Shown: in pieces, positions 8,299 through 18,061 of the stretch
Layout of the letters: every line of letters starts with the position of its first letter
Numbering within the stretch: position 1 is the first letter of the stretch
NCBI GenBank assembly: GCA_937863995.1
Contig: CALMIK010000083.1
Location: 1 to 58,845, forward strand
Direction of reading: 5' to 3'
Length of the DNA: 58,845 nt
Source: an uncultured Chelatococcus sp.
GTDB taxonomy: Bacteria; Pseudomonadota; Alphaproteobacteria; Rhizobiales; Beijerinckiaceae
Program-made: the position numbers and the translations under genes
Notes under the pieces: generated by a model
Told to the model about the DNA's origin: nothing
What the model saw: the letters and a program-made list of their open reading frames with translations, nothing else
The model's database searches: none

Positions 8299-10266
8299 AT
8301 GTCCAGCGTGGAACTGTCCCGATCGTCTGCATTCCGTCATTCGGATATCGCGTCGTCCGAGCCTGCGGGGGAGGCCGTGACGACAACGGCGGCGGGAAGC
8401 TCTTCCTGCCGCCCGTGCGAGAGCCGCGCAAATTACCGCAAGGAAATGGCGCTGTTCGAGGACGGCATGATGCAGGTTCTCGATGAGCGCACGAACGATA
8501 TGCCGGCGGAAAGCGCCGCGCTCGTTCGCGCCAGTGCGCAGCACCAGTTGCGCCAGGTTATGCGCGAGGTGTTCGGCGCGCCGCTGAGCCAAGGGCAGGA
8601 GTGCCTCACCAGCGGGGAGATGATCGAGCGCATCCAGAAGGCGGGGAACAAGGCCGTCGCAACGCTCGACAAGGCGGTGGCGGAGGCGATGGACCGGCTG
8701 ATGGCCGTCGCGGCGCAGCGGGCGGGCGGGCCGGTAACGCCGCAGATCGTGCGCAAGGCGGATGGCGGCTTCAACCTGATCCGGCGCGTGCCGCCCATCG
8801 AAAATCTCGTGCTGAGCGGTGGCGGCGCCAAGGGAGTCGGCATGGGCGGCGCGCTGCTGGCGCTCGCGGATGCCGGTCTGCTCGACGAACTGCACTCCGT
8901 CGCCGGCAGCTCCGCCGGTGCGCTGGTGGCCACGTGGATTTCGGTGGGGCGCGATCTCGGCGAACTGAACGGCATTCTCACCGGGCAGTTGCGTCAGTTG
9001 CTCGCCACGGACGGCACGCTGAACGCGATTTACCCCGACATCAGCTTCAAGGACACGGCGCGGATCACCGCCCGGCTGCTATCGCCCTTCGGCGCGACCC
9101 ACGATACCGCCACTGGCATCATCCGGAAGCTCGATGAAATCACCGCGCAGGAAGTGAGGGATTTCCTGCGCACCCGGGACGCCGAAGGGCTGCGCCGCGA
9201 TGTCACGGTCGTGGTCGCGCAGCGGCGCAAGGATGCGGGCGGCACTGGCGCGCTCAGCGACGGCGCCGTGCAGCAGGAAGTGGACCGGACCATGGCGCGC
9301 CTCGCCGAGTTGGCGCAGACGCCCGATTTCACCCGCAGCCGCGCCGGCCGCATGGTGACCTTCTCCGACATCGCCCTGCTGCACGCGCTCGCGCCGGAGA
9401 AATTCCGCGAGGTCGCGCTGTCGGTGCACGATACGACGACCGGCAAGAACATCGCCTTCGACAAGCAGACCGCACCGTTCATGCCCATCGCCTACGGCGC
9501 GCGCGCTTCCATGGCGCACCCGCTGATCGCCACCGGCGTTTCCTTTCCGCAGTTCAGCGGCCCTTCCGCCAGGCATGTGTTTTCCGACGGCGGCATATCA
9601 TCCAACATCCCGATCGAGACGCTGGTGCCGCTGTCGCGCGGACGCTCGAACTCCGACCCCACCGATTTGCGGTCGCCGGCCCAGCAACGCCAGTGGGCGG
9701 CATCGACCGTGATGGTGTTCGACAATGCGGGCGAAACCAACAAGATCATGCACGCGCCGCCGGAGGACAAATCCAGCAGCGGCATGTTCCAGCGCATCTT
9801 CGGCTCGATCTCGTCGGCGGTCATGGGATGGGTCGCCTCCAACCCGAACCTGGCGGCGGATACCGAGGCGGACAAGAAGAAGGTGCATGACTTCGGCCCC
9901 AACGTGGTCAACGTGAAACACGGCGACCTGTCCACCATGGACCTCGACGCCACCGGCGCGCGCCGGCAAGATGCGCTCACGCAGGCTCACGCCGACGCCA
10001 CACAGCAGATGAAGATCGTGCGCGGCGATCTCTATGCCGTCGATGTCGGCTCGGTCGAGGAGGCATTCGGGCTGCTCGACGAAGAGGAAAAGGCACTGCT
10101 GCGGCGAGGCAACGCCGCGCCGGCGGCTCAGGCCCCCCATGCCGACGCGCAGCACCAACTGGCACGGATGGCGTTCCGGGAACAGACCGGACGCGAACAC
10201 GTCGCGGCATCGACACAGTCTGCCGAGCTCGACGACGCCGTTTCGCGTTTATTCATAAAAGGCTGA
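8299..10266 (+). CDS. Patatin-like phospholipase, ExoU-like candidate effector
   Basis: 655 residues from ATG 8299 (AGGAG 6 bases upstream; a TTG at 8293 is also in frame). After a Ser/Ala-rich, probably disordered N-terminus of about 45 residues and a helical region, the patatin core begins: glycine-rich oxyanion loop SGGGAKG at about 174-179, nucleophile Ser205 in GSSAG, and catalytic Asp430 in FSDGG. The widely spaced Ser-Asp pair, the overall length and the helical C-terminal third after about residue 470 resemble ExoU and VipD more than short bacterial patatins. ExoU (687 residues) is a type III-secreted phospholipase A2. There is no Sec signal peptide. No secretion genes or chaperone are in the window, so the effector role is inference. 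Confidence 0.8.
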   Translation: MSSVELSRSSAFRHSDIASSEPAGEAVTTTAAGSSSCRPCESRANYRKEMALFEDGMMQVLDERTNDMPAESAALVRASAQHQLRQVMREVFGAPLSQGQECLTSGEMIERIQKAGNKAVATLDKAVAEAMDRLMAVAAQRAGGPVTPQIVRKADGGFNLIRRVPPIENLVLSGGGAKGVGMGGALLALADAGLLDELHSVAGSSAGALVATWISVGRDLGELNGILTGQLRQLLATDGTLNAIYPDISFKDTARITARLLSPFGATHDTATGIIRKLDEITAQEVRDFLRTRDAEGLRRDVTVVVAQRRKDAGGTGALSDGAVQQEVDRTMARLAELAQTPDFTRSRAGRMVTFSDIALLHALAPEKFREVALSVHDTTTGKNIAFDKQTAPFMPIAYGARASMAHPLIATGVSFPQFSGPSARHVFSDGGISSNIPIETLVPLSRGRSNSDPTDLRSPAQQRQWAASTVMVFDNAGETNKIMHAPPEDKSSSGMFQRIFGSISSAVMGWVASNPNLAADTEADKKKVHDFGPNVVNVKHGDLSTMDLDATGARRQDALTQAHADATQQMKIVRGDLYAVDVGSVEEAFGLLDEEEKALLRRGNAAPAAQAPHADAQHQLARMAFREQTGREHVAASTQSAELDDAVSRLFIKG

Positions 10267-10336
10267 GCGGCACAGAGGGCATGTCGATCGGATGGAACCG
10301 TTCGATCGACATGTGTTCGCTTAAAATAAAAACCGC

Positions 10337-10375
10337 AGACCCCTTTCCGATACATCTGGGTCGGAGATGGGGTCT
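10337..10375 (+). terminator. Hairpin after the patatin gene
   Basis: Inverted arms AGACCCC (10337-10343) and GGGGTCT (10369-10375), with an inner TCCGA/TCGGA pair, form an imperfect stem 70 bases after the patatin stop. There is no long T-tract, so termination efficiency is uncertain. Confidence 0.4.
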
Positions 10376-10378
10376 ATT

Positions 10379-10480
10379 GCATCGTGCAGAAAAGTGGATA
10401 CCACTTTTCGTCGACAAAGATGCATGAAATCAAAAAGTTAGAGCGTCAGTTCTGATTCCATCAGAACGTCCGACGCTCTA
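10379..10480. repeat. Palindromic intergenic mosaic repeat (copy 1)
   Basis: Two stacked palindromic units: AAAAGTGGATACCACTTTT, then TAGAGCGTC...GACGCTCTA with an inner GTTCTGATTCCATCAGAAC stem. The TAGAGCG/CGCTCTA ends recur at 11767-11870. It resembles the mosaic elements common between genes in Hyphomicrobiales. Confidence 0.6.
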
Positions 10481-10661
10481 AAACATGCGGATTTGCGCTA
10501 TCGGCGCGGATGCTTCTGTGGAACAATCCGGGCGTTCCAGTTTCACGCGGCGCGGCTCCCGGCCGGGTCGTTCTCCTGTCCGCAGCCGAGAACAGATGCA
10601 CGACGCCCTGTCGCGGCGATGTCGCGCGGGCGTCTTGCGCTTTCAATCCCGTTGTCGCGCC

Positions 10662-11594
10662 ATGAGCCAGATCCTCAGCATCGTTCTTCCCGTCTTCGGC
10701 CTGATCGGCCTGGGCTGGGCCGTGTCGAGGCTCGGCGTTCTCTCCGACAGCACCTGCGTGGGCGTGTCCGATTTCGTCGCGACCCTGGCGATACCGGCCT
10801 TGATCTTCCGCACCCTGTCGGAGGGCAATGCGCCGGTGATGCTGCCGTGGGCATACTGGTCGGCTTATTTCCTGGGCGTCGCGGCGGTGTGGGGGATTGC
10901 GATGGTGGCCGCGCGCCGACTGTTTGCAGCGAGCGGTACGGACACCGTCATCTGCGGATTTTCCGCCGCCCAGGCCAACACGGTGATGCTGGGCGTGCCG
11001 CTGATCGTGATGGTGTTCGGCGAAGCCGGCGCGTTGCCCATGTTCCTGCTGATCGCCGTACATCTGCCGGTCGTCATGATCGTCGCGGCGCTGCTGCTGT
11101 CGCGCACGGGCACCGGCGGCGGGCAGGTGCTGGTCATGGTGCGGGCGCTGCTGACCAACCCCATCATAATCGCCATCCTGCTCGGCGGCATGGTCCGCAT
11201 CACGCATCTGCCGCTGCCCGACCTGCTCAATCAGGTGATCGGGCAGCTTGCCACGGCGGCGGCGCCGGTCACGCTGGTGGCGCTGGGGATGGCGGTGGCG
11301 CGTTACGGCCTGCGGGGCAACCTCGGCCCCACCGCGATCATGGTGCTGCTCAAGATGGTCGTTCACCCGCTGATCGTCTGGCTGCTGGCATTCCACGTGT
11401 TCACGATGCCGGCGACATTCGCGGCCGTGGCGGTAACGTTCGCGGCGCTGCCCACCGGCATCAATGCGTATCTCGTGGCCGTGCGCTACCGGTCGGGCGA
11501 GGCGCTGGCGTCGAACGCGATTTCGCTGACGACGCTCGCGTCCGTCATCACCATACCATTCTGGCTCTGGGTCATTGGCGCGGCAGCGCCGTGA
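10662..11594 (+). CDS. AEC family transporter
   Basis: 310 residues from ATG 10662 (MSQILSIVLPVFGLIGLGW). The frame is open further upstream to 10485, but that stretch is Arg/Ser-rich and unlike a membrane protein. About ten hydrophobic segments cover almost the whole chain. The AEC (auxin efflux carrier) family signatures are the N-terminal 'P-x-F-x-x-I-x-L-G' and the two half-repeats with polar breaks ('FSAAQANTVMLGVPL' near 105-120 and 'TFAALPTGINAYLVA' near 265-280). Bacterial members move carboxylates such as malonate or malate across the inner membrane. The substrate cannot be read from the sequence. It stands alone, with repeats on both sides. Confidence 0.85.
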   Translation: MSQILSIVLPVFGLIGLGWAVSRLGVLSDSTCVGVSDFVATLAIPALIFRTLSEGNAPVMLPWAYWSAYFLGVAAVWGIAMVAARRLFAASGTDTVICGFSAAQANTVMLGVPLIVMVFGEAGALPMFLLIAVHLPVVMIVAALLLSRTGTGGGQVLVMVRALLTNPIIIAILLGGMVRITHLPLPDLLNQVIGQLATAAAPVTLVALGMAVARYGLRGNLGPTAIMVLLKMVVHPLIVWLLAFHVFTMPATFAAVAVTFAALPTGINAYLVAVRYRSGEALASNAISLTTLASVITIPFWLWVIGAAAP

Positions 11595-11628
11595 GGCTTT
11601 GCGAGGGGGCTAAGAACCCCTGACAAAA

Positions 11629-11766
11629 CCTCCGGGTTGAGGATGGCCTGAGGGTTTTGCTCATCCTGCAAGACGCCAAACGCAGTCGATGCTGGTTGCA
11701 TCGGCGAGGATTGGCAGCGTAGCAGGGGACCAAAAGACCGGGCCAGCCGACCGCGCGAGGTTCTGT
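11629..11766 (+). repeat. Diverged dispersed repeat, copy A
   Basis: This non-coding stretch after the AEC gene aligns with 38717-38911. The shared order is CTTCCGGGTTG-like, CATCCT, GCAGTCG, GCATCGGCGAG, GGCAGCG/GGCGCGGCAGG, CCAAAAG, CAGCCG and GCGAGGTT, with small gaps. Function is unknown. It is not the palindromic mosaic family that follows it. Confidence 0.5.
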
Positions 11767-11870
11767 TAGAGCGCTTTCCGATTAAATGGAATCATTTAAT
11801 CGATAAGAATTCGCTCAAAATCAAGATGTTAGAGCGTATCCCCGTTTCAACGAAACCGGGATACGCTCTA
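11767..11870. repeat. Palindromic intergenic mosaic repeat (copy 2)
   Basis: It begins TAGAGCGCTTTCCGATTAAA and ends GGATACGCTCTA. It holds an inner stem ATTAAATGGAATCATTTAAT and a second stem TAGAGCGTATCCC...GGGATACGCTCTA (11830-11870). It ends 7 bases before the lepB stop codon. Confidence 0.65.
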
Positions 11871-11877
11871 GGTGCTC

Positions 11878-12672
11878 TTAATGGATGGCCTTGAAGATGC
11901 GGTCCCATCGCACCGCCCCGGGCCATTTCCACACCTGCCAGGCGGGCGTGTTTTCATCCAGCGAGAAGAAGGTCACCTCTGCCCGGCCGATGATGTTCTC
12001 GAACGGCACGTAGCCGACGGAAGCGAGATCGCGTGAGTCGACCGAATTGTCGCGGTTGTCGCCCATCATGAAATAATGGCCTTCGGGAACTTTGTACACG
12101 AACGTATTCGCCCAGTAGCTCCCCGGTCCCTCCCTCTCCATGATGACATGGCTTTCTCCGCCGGGCAGGGTTTCGCGGATCAGCGGCGCGTTGATTGGCT
12201 TGCCCCATTGATCTGTATCGGGATAGGTGCCCACGGGCTCGCGCCCGACCCGCTGGCCGTTGATGACCAGCGCGTTATCGACCATCTGGATGGTGTCTCC
12301 GGGCAAGCCGATGACGCGTTTGATGTAATCCGAGCCGTCGTTCTTCGGCGAGTAGAACACGACGATGTCGCCGCGCTTCGGTTCGGCACCCCATATCCGG
12401 CCCTCGAAGGGGATCAGGCCGAAAGGAATGGAATAGCGCGAGTAGCCGTAGGCATACTTCGACACGAACAGGTAGTCGCCGACAAGCAGCGTCGGAATCA
12501 GCGAGCCCGAGGGAATCATGAACGGCTGGAAAAGCAGCGTGCGGATGACGAAGGCGACCAGCAGCGCCTGAACGATAACCTTCACGGCATCGCGGATGCC
12601 ACTGCCTGCGCCCCCCTGCGGAGGTGTCTCGGGCTGCGGCGCGGTGGCGCCGCTGTCGTCGGGGAGGCTCAT
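11878..12672 (-). CDS. lepB: Signal peptidase I
   Basis: 264 residues from ATG 12672 (MSLPDDSGATAPQPE); a frame extension to a TTG at 12759 lacks a better ribosome site. After a short Pro-rich cytoplasmic tail there is one membrane helix (VIVQALLVAFVIRTLLF, about 32-48), then the family boxes: PSGSLIPTLLVGDY with catalytic Ser57, RGDIVVF, DYIKRVIGLPGD with general-base Lys118, and GHYFMMGDNRDNSVDSR. It cleaves signal peptides from exported proteins on the periplasmic side of the inner membrane. Length is usual for alphaproteobacteria. It is a single gene here, not next to rnc. Confidence 0.95.
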   Translation of the reverse strand: MSLPDDSGATAPQPETPPQGGAGSGIRDAVKVIVQALLVAFVIRTLLFQPFMIPSGSLIPTLLVGDYLFVSKYAYGYSRYSIPFGLIPFEGRIWGAEPKRGDIVVFYSPKNDGSDYIKRVIGLPGDTIQMVDNALVINGQRVGREPVGTYPDTDQWGKPINAPLIRETLPGGESHVIMEREGPGSYWANTFVYKVPEGHYFMMGDNRDNSVDSRDLASVGYVPFENIIGRAEVTFFSLDENTPAWQVWKWPGAVRWDRIFKAIH

Positions 12673-12750
12673 GGCAAGTGTCTCGTGGCAAGTATGTTGC
12701 AGCAAGCGTGTCGCGGGCGCGTTCTCTGCCTCTTGGCGGCTGAGAGACTG

Positions 12751-12780
12751 TTCGATCAAATGGAATCACTTGATCGATAA
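12751..12780. repeat. Partial palindromic mosaic repeat (copy 3)
   Basis: TTCGATCAAATGGAATCACT followed by TGATCGATAA matches the first stem of copy 2 with few changes. It lies in the lepB 5' flank. Confidence 0.5.
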
Positions 12781-12881
12781 AATATAACACCCTGCCAGCA
12801 AACATGCCGCATAGACGCATCACGAGTGCGTTCGCCGAAAAGCGTGCAGTATTCCTATTAATTTCAAAGGGATACAGGCAG

Positions 12882-12957
12882 TGGTGGGCGGTGAGGGACT
12901 CGAACCCCCGACATCCACGGTGTAAACGTGGCGCTCTACCAACTGAGCTAACCGCCC
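12882..12957 (-). tRNA. tRNA-Val (TAC anticodon)
   Basis: Read on the minus strand, the 76 bases start GGGCGGTTAGCTCAGTTGG and end ACCGCCC-A-CCA, so CCA is encoded. The 7-base acceptor stem pairs fully. The anticodon stem CCACG/CGTGG encloses TTTACAC, giving anticodon TAC. The T-arm GGGGGTTCGAGTCCC is canonical. Confidence 0.97.
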
Positions 12958-13452
12958 CAAGCGCTGAAAGCGAGCGCTGCCCGGAAACAGGGGAACCCCA
13001 ATAGCGGCGTTCCCGAAATCATATGCATGCCGCCATCCCGGGAAAACCGCAACACGCATTCACTCAGTCAAGCTGAGCGAAGCGGCGCCAACCGGATGCT
13101 CTCATGCAATCGCCAACTTCTCCGTGCGCGCCCGATAGCTTGCGCCTGGGCTGCACGAAAAACGACGCCGCTGACTGCATGCGAGCGGCGCCCTGAAAGC
13201 TGCTTACTGCAAGCCGCCCTGCTTTTCAAGGCAGCAGCATGCTTGCGCATAATCTACCCGCGCTTGAAGCAGTCCTGACAGAAGCGGAGCAGCGCGCATC
13301 CGCAACCGGGACGGTCTCTCGCGAAAACCGCTCCCGGTCGGAATCCGTCGCGATGAATGCCATCGCCGAAAGTGCCTTCAGCCCGCTGGCCCGCTCTCGC
13401 AATCACACGGAAATGCTATCCGTGGACCGCTCGCGGCGAGCCGCCTGCCAGG
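12958..13452. other. Gene-free stretch between tRNA-Val and hupB
   Basis: About 500 bases of ordinary composition. Short frames on both strands have no coding character. A hairpin around 13307-13340 (CCGGGACGG...CCGCTCCCGG) without a T-tract may end the hupB message. Nothing else stands out. Confidence 0.4.
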
Positions 13453-13731
13453 TCACTTGCTGTTGACGGCATCCTTGAGGCCAGCGCCGGCCTTGAACTT
13501 GGGGGTGCGCGATGCGGCAACGGCGATGGTCTCGCCCGTGCGGGGGTTGCGCGCCGTGCCGGCAGGACGATCTGCGACAGCGAAGGTACCAAAGCCGATG
13601 AGCTTGACTTCGTCGCCCTTGCTGAGCGCCGTGGTGATCGCCTCCAGGGCGGCATCCAGCGCATCGCCTGCCTGCGCTTTGGTCAGGCCGGCCTTGTCGG
13701 CGACAGCTGAAACGAGATCACCTTTGTTCAT
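13453..13731 (-). CDS. hupB: DNA-binding protein HU-beta
   Basis: 92 residues, MNKGDLVSAVADKAGLTKAQ, a full-length HU. The signature of the bacterial histone-like family is present: 'GFGTFAV' followed by 'ARNPRTGETIAVAASRTPKF', the beta-arm with the conserved R-N-P-x-T-G that inserts into the minor groove. AGGAGG lies 8 bases before the ATG, a very strong ribosome site fitting an abundant protein. HU bends and compacts DNA. It lies downstream of lon in the same direction, the usual order in this group, but a terminator at 13868-13900 separates them. Confidence 0.97.
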   Translation of the reverse strand: MNKGDLVSAVADKAGLTKAQAGDALDAALEAITTALSKGDEVKLIGFGTFAVADRPAGTARNPRTGETIAVAASRTPKFKAGAGLKDAVNSK

Positions 13732-13867
13732 TTGGTCCTCCTAAACCCGCCTTTGCGAGTCATGGTCAAATTTTGATACCTGAGTAGTAAGGCTTTACCG
13801 AAGCATGGCAAGCGTCACCGGATGACGTAAATTATCAACGAAGGCAATGCCTTCCCACCGTAATTCC

Positions 13868-13900
13868 GAAAAAAAACCCTCCGGGACCAGCCCGGAGGGT
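13868..13900 (-). terminator. Rho-independent terminator of lon
   Basis: A perfect 10-base stem ACCCTCCGGG/CCCGGAGGGT (13876-13885 and 13891-13900) with a 5-base loop is followed, on the minus strand, by eight T (13869-13876). Confidence 0.85.
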
Positions 13901-14012
13901 CGTTTTCAACAATTTATGCGGCTGCCGCAAGTCCGGCCCGAACGCGTCCGGCACACCCGAAGCCAACGCCGGCCCCAAGCCTGCCATGATGCTCCCGGGA
14001 ACCATCGCATCA

Positions 14013-14040
14013 CTGTTTCAACGAAACGGGATACGATCTA
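14013..14040. repeat. Partial palindromic mosaic repeat (copy 4), supplies the lon stop
   Basis: CTGTTTCAACGAAACGGGAT followed by ACGATCTA matches the end of copy 2. The terminal CTA (14038-14040) is the TAG stop codon of lon on the minus strand. Confidence 0.55.
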
Positions 14041-16476
14041 GTGAGCGAACAGCGCCGTGCTGTCACCATCCTCTGCCGGAAGCTGCACTTCTCCAGCCGG
14101 AGCGGGAGTTGCGGCATCGGAGGCCACCAGCGCTTCAGGCTGGCGCACCAGCGCATGCGCCAACACCTGTTCCATCCGCGAGACGGGAACGATTTCGAGG
14201 CCGTTCTTCACGCTGTCCGGAATTTCGGCGAGATCCTTGGCGTTTTCCTCGGGGATGAGCACCTTCGTGATCCCACCGCGCAACGCGGCGAGCAGCTTCT
14301 CCTTCAGGCCACCGATGGGCAGCACGCGGCCACGCAACGTCACCTCGCCGGTCATGGCGATGTCGCGGCGCACCGCGATCTTCGTGACCGTGGACACGAT
14401 CGCGGTCGCCATGCCGATGCCGGCCGACGGGCCGTCCTTCGGCGTGGCCCCTTCCGGCACGTGCACGTGGATGTCGTGCGTGTCGAAGAAGGCCGGATCG
14501 ATGCCGAAATCGCGCGCGCGCGAGCGAACGTAGGACGCCGCCGCCGAGATCGATTCCTTCATCACGTCCTTCAGGTTGCCGGTGACCGTCATCTTGCCCT
14601 TGCCGGGCATGGTGATGCCTTCGATCGTCAGCAACTCGCCGCCGACCTCGGTCCACGCCAGCCCGGTAACAGCGCCGACCTGGTCCTCGGTATCGATCTC
14701 GCCGAAACGGTACTTCGGCGGGCCGAGGTAATCGGCGAGGTTCTCCGACGTTACGCTCACCGCGTCGGTCTTCTTGAGCACGATTTCCTTCACCGCCTTG
14801 CGGATGAGGTTGGACAGCTCGCGCTCCAGATTACGCACGCCCGCTTCCCGCGTGTAACGGCGGATGAGCAGCAGCAGCCCCGAGTCGTCGATCGCCCACT
14901 CGCCCTGCTTGAGACCGTGCTTGCGCGTGACCTCGGGAATGAGGTGCTGGCGGGAGATCTCCAGCTTCTCTTCCTCGGTGTAGCCGGCGATGCGGATCAC
15001 CTCCATGCGGTCCAGCAGCGGTCCCGGAATGTTGAGCGTGTTGGCCGTGGTCACGAACATCACGTTCGACAGGTCGTAGTCGACCTCGAGGTAATGGTCG
15101 TTGAACGTGCCGTTCTGCTCCGGGTCCAGCACCTCGAGCAACGCCGCGGACGGATCGCCGCGGAAGTCCATGCCCATCTTGTCGATCTCGTCGAGCAGGA
15201 TGAGCGGGTTGGACGTCTTGGCCTTGCGCATCGACTGGATGATCTTGCCGGGCATCGAGCCGATGTAGGTGCGCCGATGGCCGCGGATCTCCGCCTCGTC
15301 CCGCACGCCGCCAAGCGACAGGCGCACGAACTCGCGCCCCGTGGCCTTGGCCAGCGACTTGCCGAGCGAGGTCTTGCCGACGCCCGGAGGGCCGACGAGG
15401 CACAGGATCGGACCGGTCAGCTTGTTGGCGCGCTGCTGCACCGCGAGATACTCGAGAATGCGCTCCTTGACCTTGTCGAGGCCGAAGTGATCGGTGTCGA
15501 GGGTCTTCTGCGCCAGATCGAGATCCTTCTTGACCTTGGAGCGCTTCGACCACGGAATACCGAGAATCCAGTCGAGATAGTTGCGCACCACCGTCGCCTC
15601 GGCCGACATCGGCGACATCTGGCGCAGCTTCTTCAGCTCACCCAGCGCCTTGTCGCGGGCCTCCTTGGTGAGGCGCGTCTTCTCGATGCGCTCCTCGATC
15701 TCCGAGAGCTCGTCGCGGCCATCCTCGTCGCCGAGCTCCTTCTGGATCGCCTTCATCTGCTCGTTGAGGTAGTACTCGCGCTGGGTCTTCTCCATCTGGC
15801 GCTTGACGCGCGTGCGGATGCGCTTTTCCACCTGCAGGACGGAAATTTCGCTTTCCATCAGGCCAAGCGCCTTCTCGAGCCGCTCGGAGATCGAGTCGGC
15901 CTCGAGGATCGCCTGCTTGTCGGCGATCTTGACCGCCAGATGCGAGGCGACCGTGTCGGCGAGCTTCGACGGCTCGTCGATCTGCGTCACGGCGGAGACG
16001 ACCTCGGGGGAGATCTTCTTGTTGAGCTTGACGTAATTTTCGAATTCGGCCACCACCGAGCGGGCGAGCGCCTCCACCTCGACGTCGCCGCCCGTGGTTT
16101 CGGGCAGGGCCTCGGCCTCGGCCTCATAGAAGCCGTCGCTGCGCGTGTAGCCCTTGACGCGGGCGCGCGACGCGCCCTCGACCAGCACCTTCACGGTGCC
16201 ATCGGGAAGCTTCAGCAGCTGCAGCACGTTGGCGAGCGTGCCCACCTCGTAGATCGCGTCCGTCGCCGGGTCGTCGTCGGAGGCGTTGATCTGGGTGGCG
16301 AGCAGGATGTGGCGGTCGCTCTTGACCACTTCCTCAAGCGCGCGGATGGACTTGTCGCGGCCGACGAACAGCGGCACGACCATATGGGGAAAAACAACAA
16401 TGTCGCGAAGCGGCAGAACAGGGTACGTCCCGATCGTTCCGGCGGGAACCGCCTGGCGGGGCTTCGTTGTCGTCAT
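14038..16476 (-). CDS. lon: ATP-dependent protease Lon
   Basis: 812 residues from ATG 16476 ([16 protein letters not shown], with AAAGGAT upstream); the frame extends to 16551, but that part is not Lon-like. Order of domains: N-terminal substrate-binding domain starting at [15 protein letters not shown], coiled-coil linker (about 200-300), AAA+ module with Walker A GPPGVGKT at 362-369 and Walker [11 protein letters not shown], then the protease domain with Ser684 in KDGPSAG and Lys727 in LKEK, the Ser-Lys dyad. It degrades misfolded and regulatory proteins in the cytoplasm. Its stop codon lies in a palindromic repeat. A terminator upstream (16714-16744) means it has its own promoter. Confidence 0.98.
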   Translation of the reverse strand: MTTTKPRQAVPAGTIGTYPVLPLRDIVVFPHMVVPLFVGRDKSIRALEEVVKSDRHILLATQINASDDDPATDAIYEVGTLANVLQLLKLPDGTVKVLVEGASRARVKGYTRSDGFYEAEAEALPETTGGDVEVEALARSVVAEFENYVKLNKKISPEVVSAVTQIDEPSKLADTVASHLAVKIADKQAILEADSISERLEKALGLMESEISVLQVEKRIRTRVKRQMEKTQREYYLNEQMKAIQKELGDEDGRDELSEIEERIEKTRLTKEARDKALGELKKLRQMSPMSAEATVVRNYLDWILGIPWSKRSKVKKDLDLAQKTLDTDHFGLDKVKERILEYLAVQQRANKLTGPILCLVGPPGVGKTSLGKSLAKATGREFVRLSLGGVRDEAEIRGHRRTYIGSMPGKIIQSMRKAKTSNPLILLDEIDKMGMDFRGDPSAALLEVLDPEQNGTFNDHYLEVDYDLSNVMFVTTANTLNIPGPLLDRMEVIRIAGYTEEEKLEISRQHLIPEVTRKHGLKQGEWAIDDSGLLLLIRRYTREAGVRNLERELSNLIRKAVKEIVLKKTDAVSVTSENLADYLGPPKYRFGEIDTEDQVGAVTGLAWTEVGGELLTIEGITMPGKGKMTVTGNLKDVMKESISAAASYVRSRARDFGIDPAFFDTHDIHVHVPEGATPKDGPSAGIGMATAIVSTVTKIAVRRDIAMTGEVTLRGRVLPIGGLKEKLLAALRGGITKVLIPEENAKDLAEIPDSVKNGLEIVPVSRMEQVLAHALVRQPEALVASDAATPAPAGEVQLPAEDGDSTALFAH

Positions 16477-16792
16477 GACCCGTATCCTTTCTTTTACATC
16501 CGTGCCCCCGTTCCGGCAGGTCGCGGATGAATGGCCGGAGGCGCTCATCACGCGGGTGACTGCCTCCGGAGCGCCGCTCCCCTCACCCCTGCGGGCGTGA
16601 GGGGCTCACGGCAACGAAGATTAAGTTGGAGAGCCTTTCGCCGGCTTTCAAGCTCCCCGGGTTCAAGAAGTGTGCACAAGGACAAACCGGCGATGCCCGT
16701 GCGCGAAACGCCACAAAAAAGGCGCCGTTCCGAGGAGCGGCGCCTTCTCAACCCTTCATGAAGCGGCCCGATCGACCATCATCGGCCGGCCG
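16477..16792. other. clpX-lon intergenic region
   Basis: It contains the clpX terminator (16714-16744) and, in the lon leader, a perfect hairpin CCCCTCAC/GTGAGGGG at 16579-16604. On the minus strand between them, CTTGAAAGCC with a CTCCAA element 17 bases after the CTTG resembles a heat-shock promoter only loosely. I do not call it. Confidence 0.4.
16714..16744 (-). terminator. Rho-independent terminator of clpX
   Basis: Stem GGCGCCGTTC (16721-16730) with GAGCGGCGCC (16735-16744), one G-T pair, followed on the minus strand by six T (16715-16720). Confidence 0.85.
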
Positions 16793-18061
16793 TCATGCAC
16801 TGGCCGAGGCGCCGGCGTCGGAGCGATCCGTGTAGATGTAGAGCGGCGTCGCCTTGCCCTCGACCACCTCGGGACCGACGACGATCTGCTCGACGCCCTC
16901 AAGCCCCGGCAGGTCGTACATCGTGTCGAGCAGGATGCCCTCCATGATGGACCGCAGGCCGCGCGCGCCGGTCTTGCGCTCGATGGCCTTTCGGGCGATC
17001 AGCGACATCGCCTCCTCGTTGAAGGTCAGCTCGACGTCTTCCATGTCGAACAGGCGCTGATACTGCTTCACGAGCGCGTTCTTGGGCTCCTGCAGGATGC
17101 GCTTCAGCGCCGCCTCGTCGAGATCCTCGAGCGTCGCGATGACCGGCAGGCGGCCGACGAACTCGGGAATGAGGCCGAACTTCAGCAGATCCTCGGGCTC
17201 GACCTCGCGGAACACCTCGCCGGTGCGCCGGTCGTCCGGGGCCTGCACGTTGGCGCCGAAGCCGATCGACGTGCCCTTGCCGCGCCCCATGATGATGCGC
17301 TCGAGCCCGGCGAAGGCGCCGCCGCAGATGAACAGGATGTTCGTCGTGTCCACCTGCAGGAATTCCTGCTGCGGATGCTTGCGCCCGCCCTGGGGCGGCA
17401 CGCTTGCGACCGTGCCTTCCATGATCTTCAGCAGCGCCTGCTGCACGCCCTCGCCCGACACGTCGCGCGTGATCGACGGATTGTCGGACTTGCGCGAGAT
17501 CTTGTCGATCTCGTCGATATAGACGATGCCGCGCTGGGCGCGCTCGACGTTGTAGTCGGACGCCTGCAAGAGCTTCAGGATGATGTTTTCGACATCCTCG
17601 CCGACGTAGCCGGCTTCCGTCAGCGTCGTGGCGTCCGCCATGGTGAAGGGCACGTCGAGAATGCGCGCCAGCGTCTGCGCCAGCAGCGTCTTGCCCGAGC
17701 CGGTGGGACCGACGAGCAGGATGTTCGACTTCGCAAGCTCGACGTCGTTGTGCTTCGACGCATGCGAAAGGCGCTTGTAGTGGTTGTGAACCGCAACCGA
17801 CAGCACCTTCTTGGCGTGCGCCTGGCCGATGACGTAGTCATCGAGCACCTTGCTGATTTCCTTGGGCGTCGGAACGCCGTCGCGCGACTTCACCAGCGAG
17901 GACTTCGATTCCTCGCGGATGATATCCATGCACAGTTCCACGCACTCATCGCAGATGAACACCGTCGGCCCGGCGATGAGTTTACGGACCTCATGCTGGC
18001 TCTTGCCGCAGAATGAGCAGTAGAGCGTGCTCTTCGAGTCGCTGCCACCTGCCTTGCTCAT
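16793..18061 (-). CDS. clpX: ATP-dependent Clp protease ATP-binding subunit ClpX
   Basis: 422 residues. The N-terminal zinc-binding domain has Cys15, Cys18, Cys37 and Cys40 (CSFC...CDEC). The AAA+ core has Walker A GPTGSGKT at 118-125, pore loop GYVGED at 151-156 and Walker [10 protein letters not shown] near 179-187. IGFGANVQ (about 265) is the IGF-type loop that docks on ClpP. ClpX unfolds tagged proteins and feeds them to ClpP. Length is standard. It lies between clpP and lon, all on the minus strand, with about 310 bases to clpP, so it may have its own promoter (see 18279-18308). Confidence 0.98.
   Translation of the reverse strand: MSKAGGSDSKSTLYCSFCGKSQHEVRKLIAGPTVFICDECVELCMDIIREESKSSLVKSRDGVPTPKEISKVLDDYVIGQAHAKKVLSVAVHNHYKRLSHASKHNDVELAKSNILLVGPTGSGKTLLAQTLARILDVPFTMADATTLTEAGYVGEDVENIILKLLQASDYNVERAQRGIVYIDEIDKISRKSDNPSITRDVSGEGVQQALLKIMEGTVASVPPQGGRKHPQQEFLQVDTTNILFICGGAFAGLERIIMGRGKGTSIGFGANVQAPDDRRTGEVFREVEPEDLLKFGLIPEFVGRLPVIATLEDLDEAALKRILQEPKNALVKQYQRLFDMEDVELTFNEEAMSLIARKAIERKTGARGLRSIMEGILLDTMYDLPGLEGVEQIVVGPEVVEGKATPLYIYTDRSDAGASASA

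Noticed and set aside
14041..16530. An 829-codon plus-strand frame opposite lon
   Set aside because: Arg/Leu/His-rich shadow of lon with no domain of its own. Similar shadows opposite maeB, the secreted protein, the ClC gene and the capsid fusion were dropped for the same reason.
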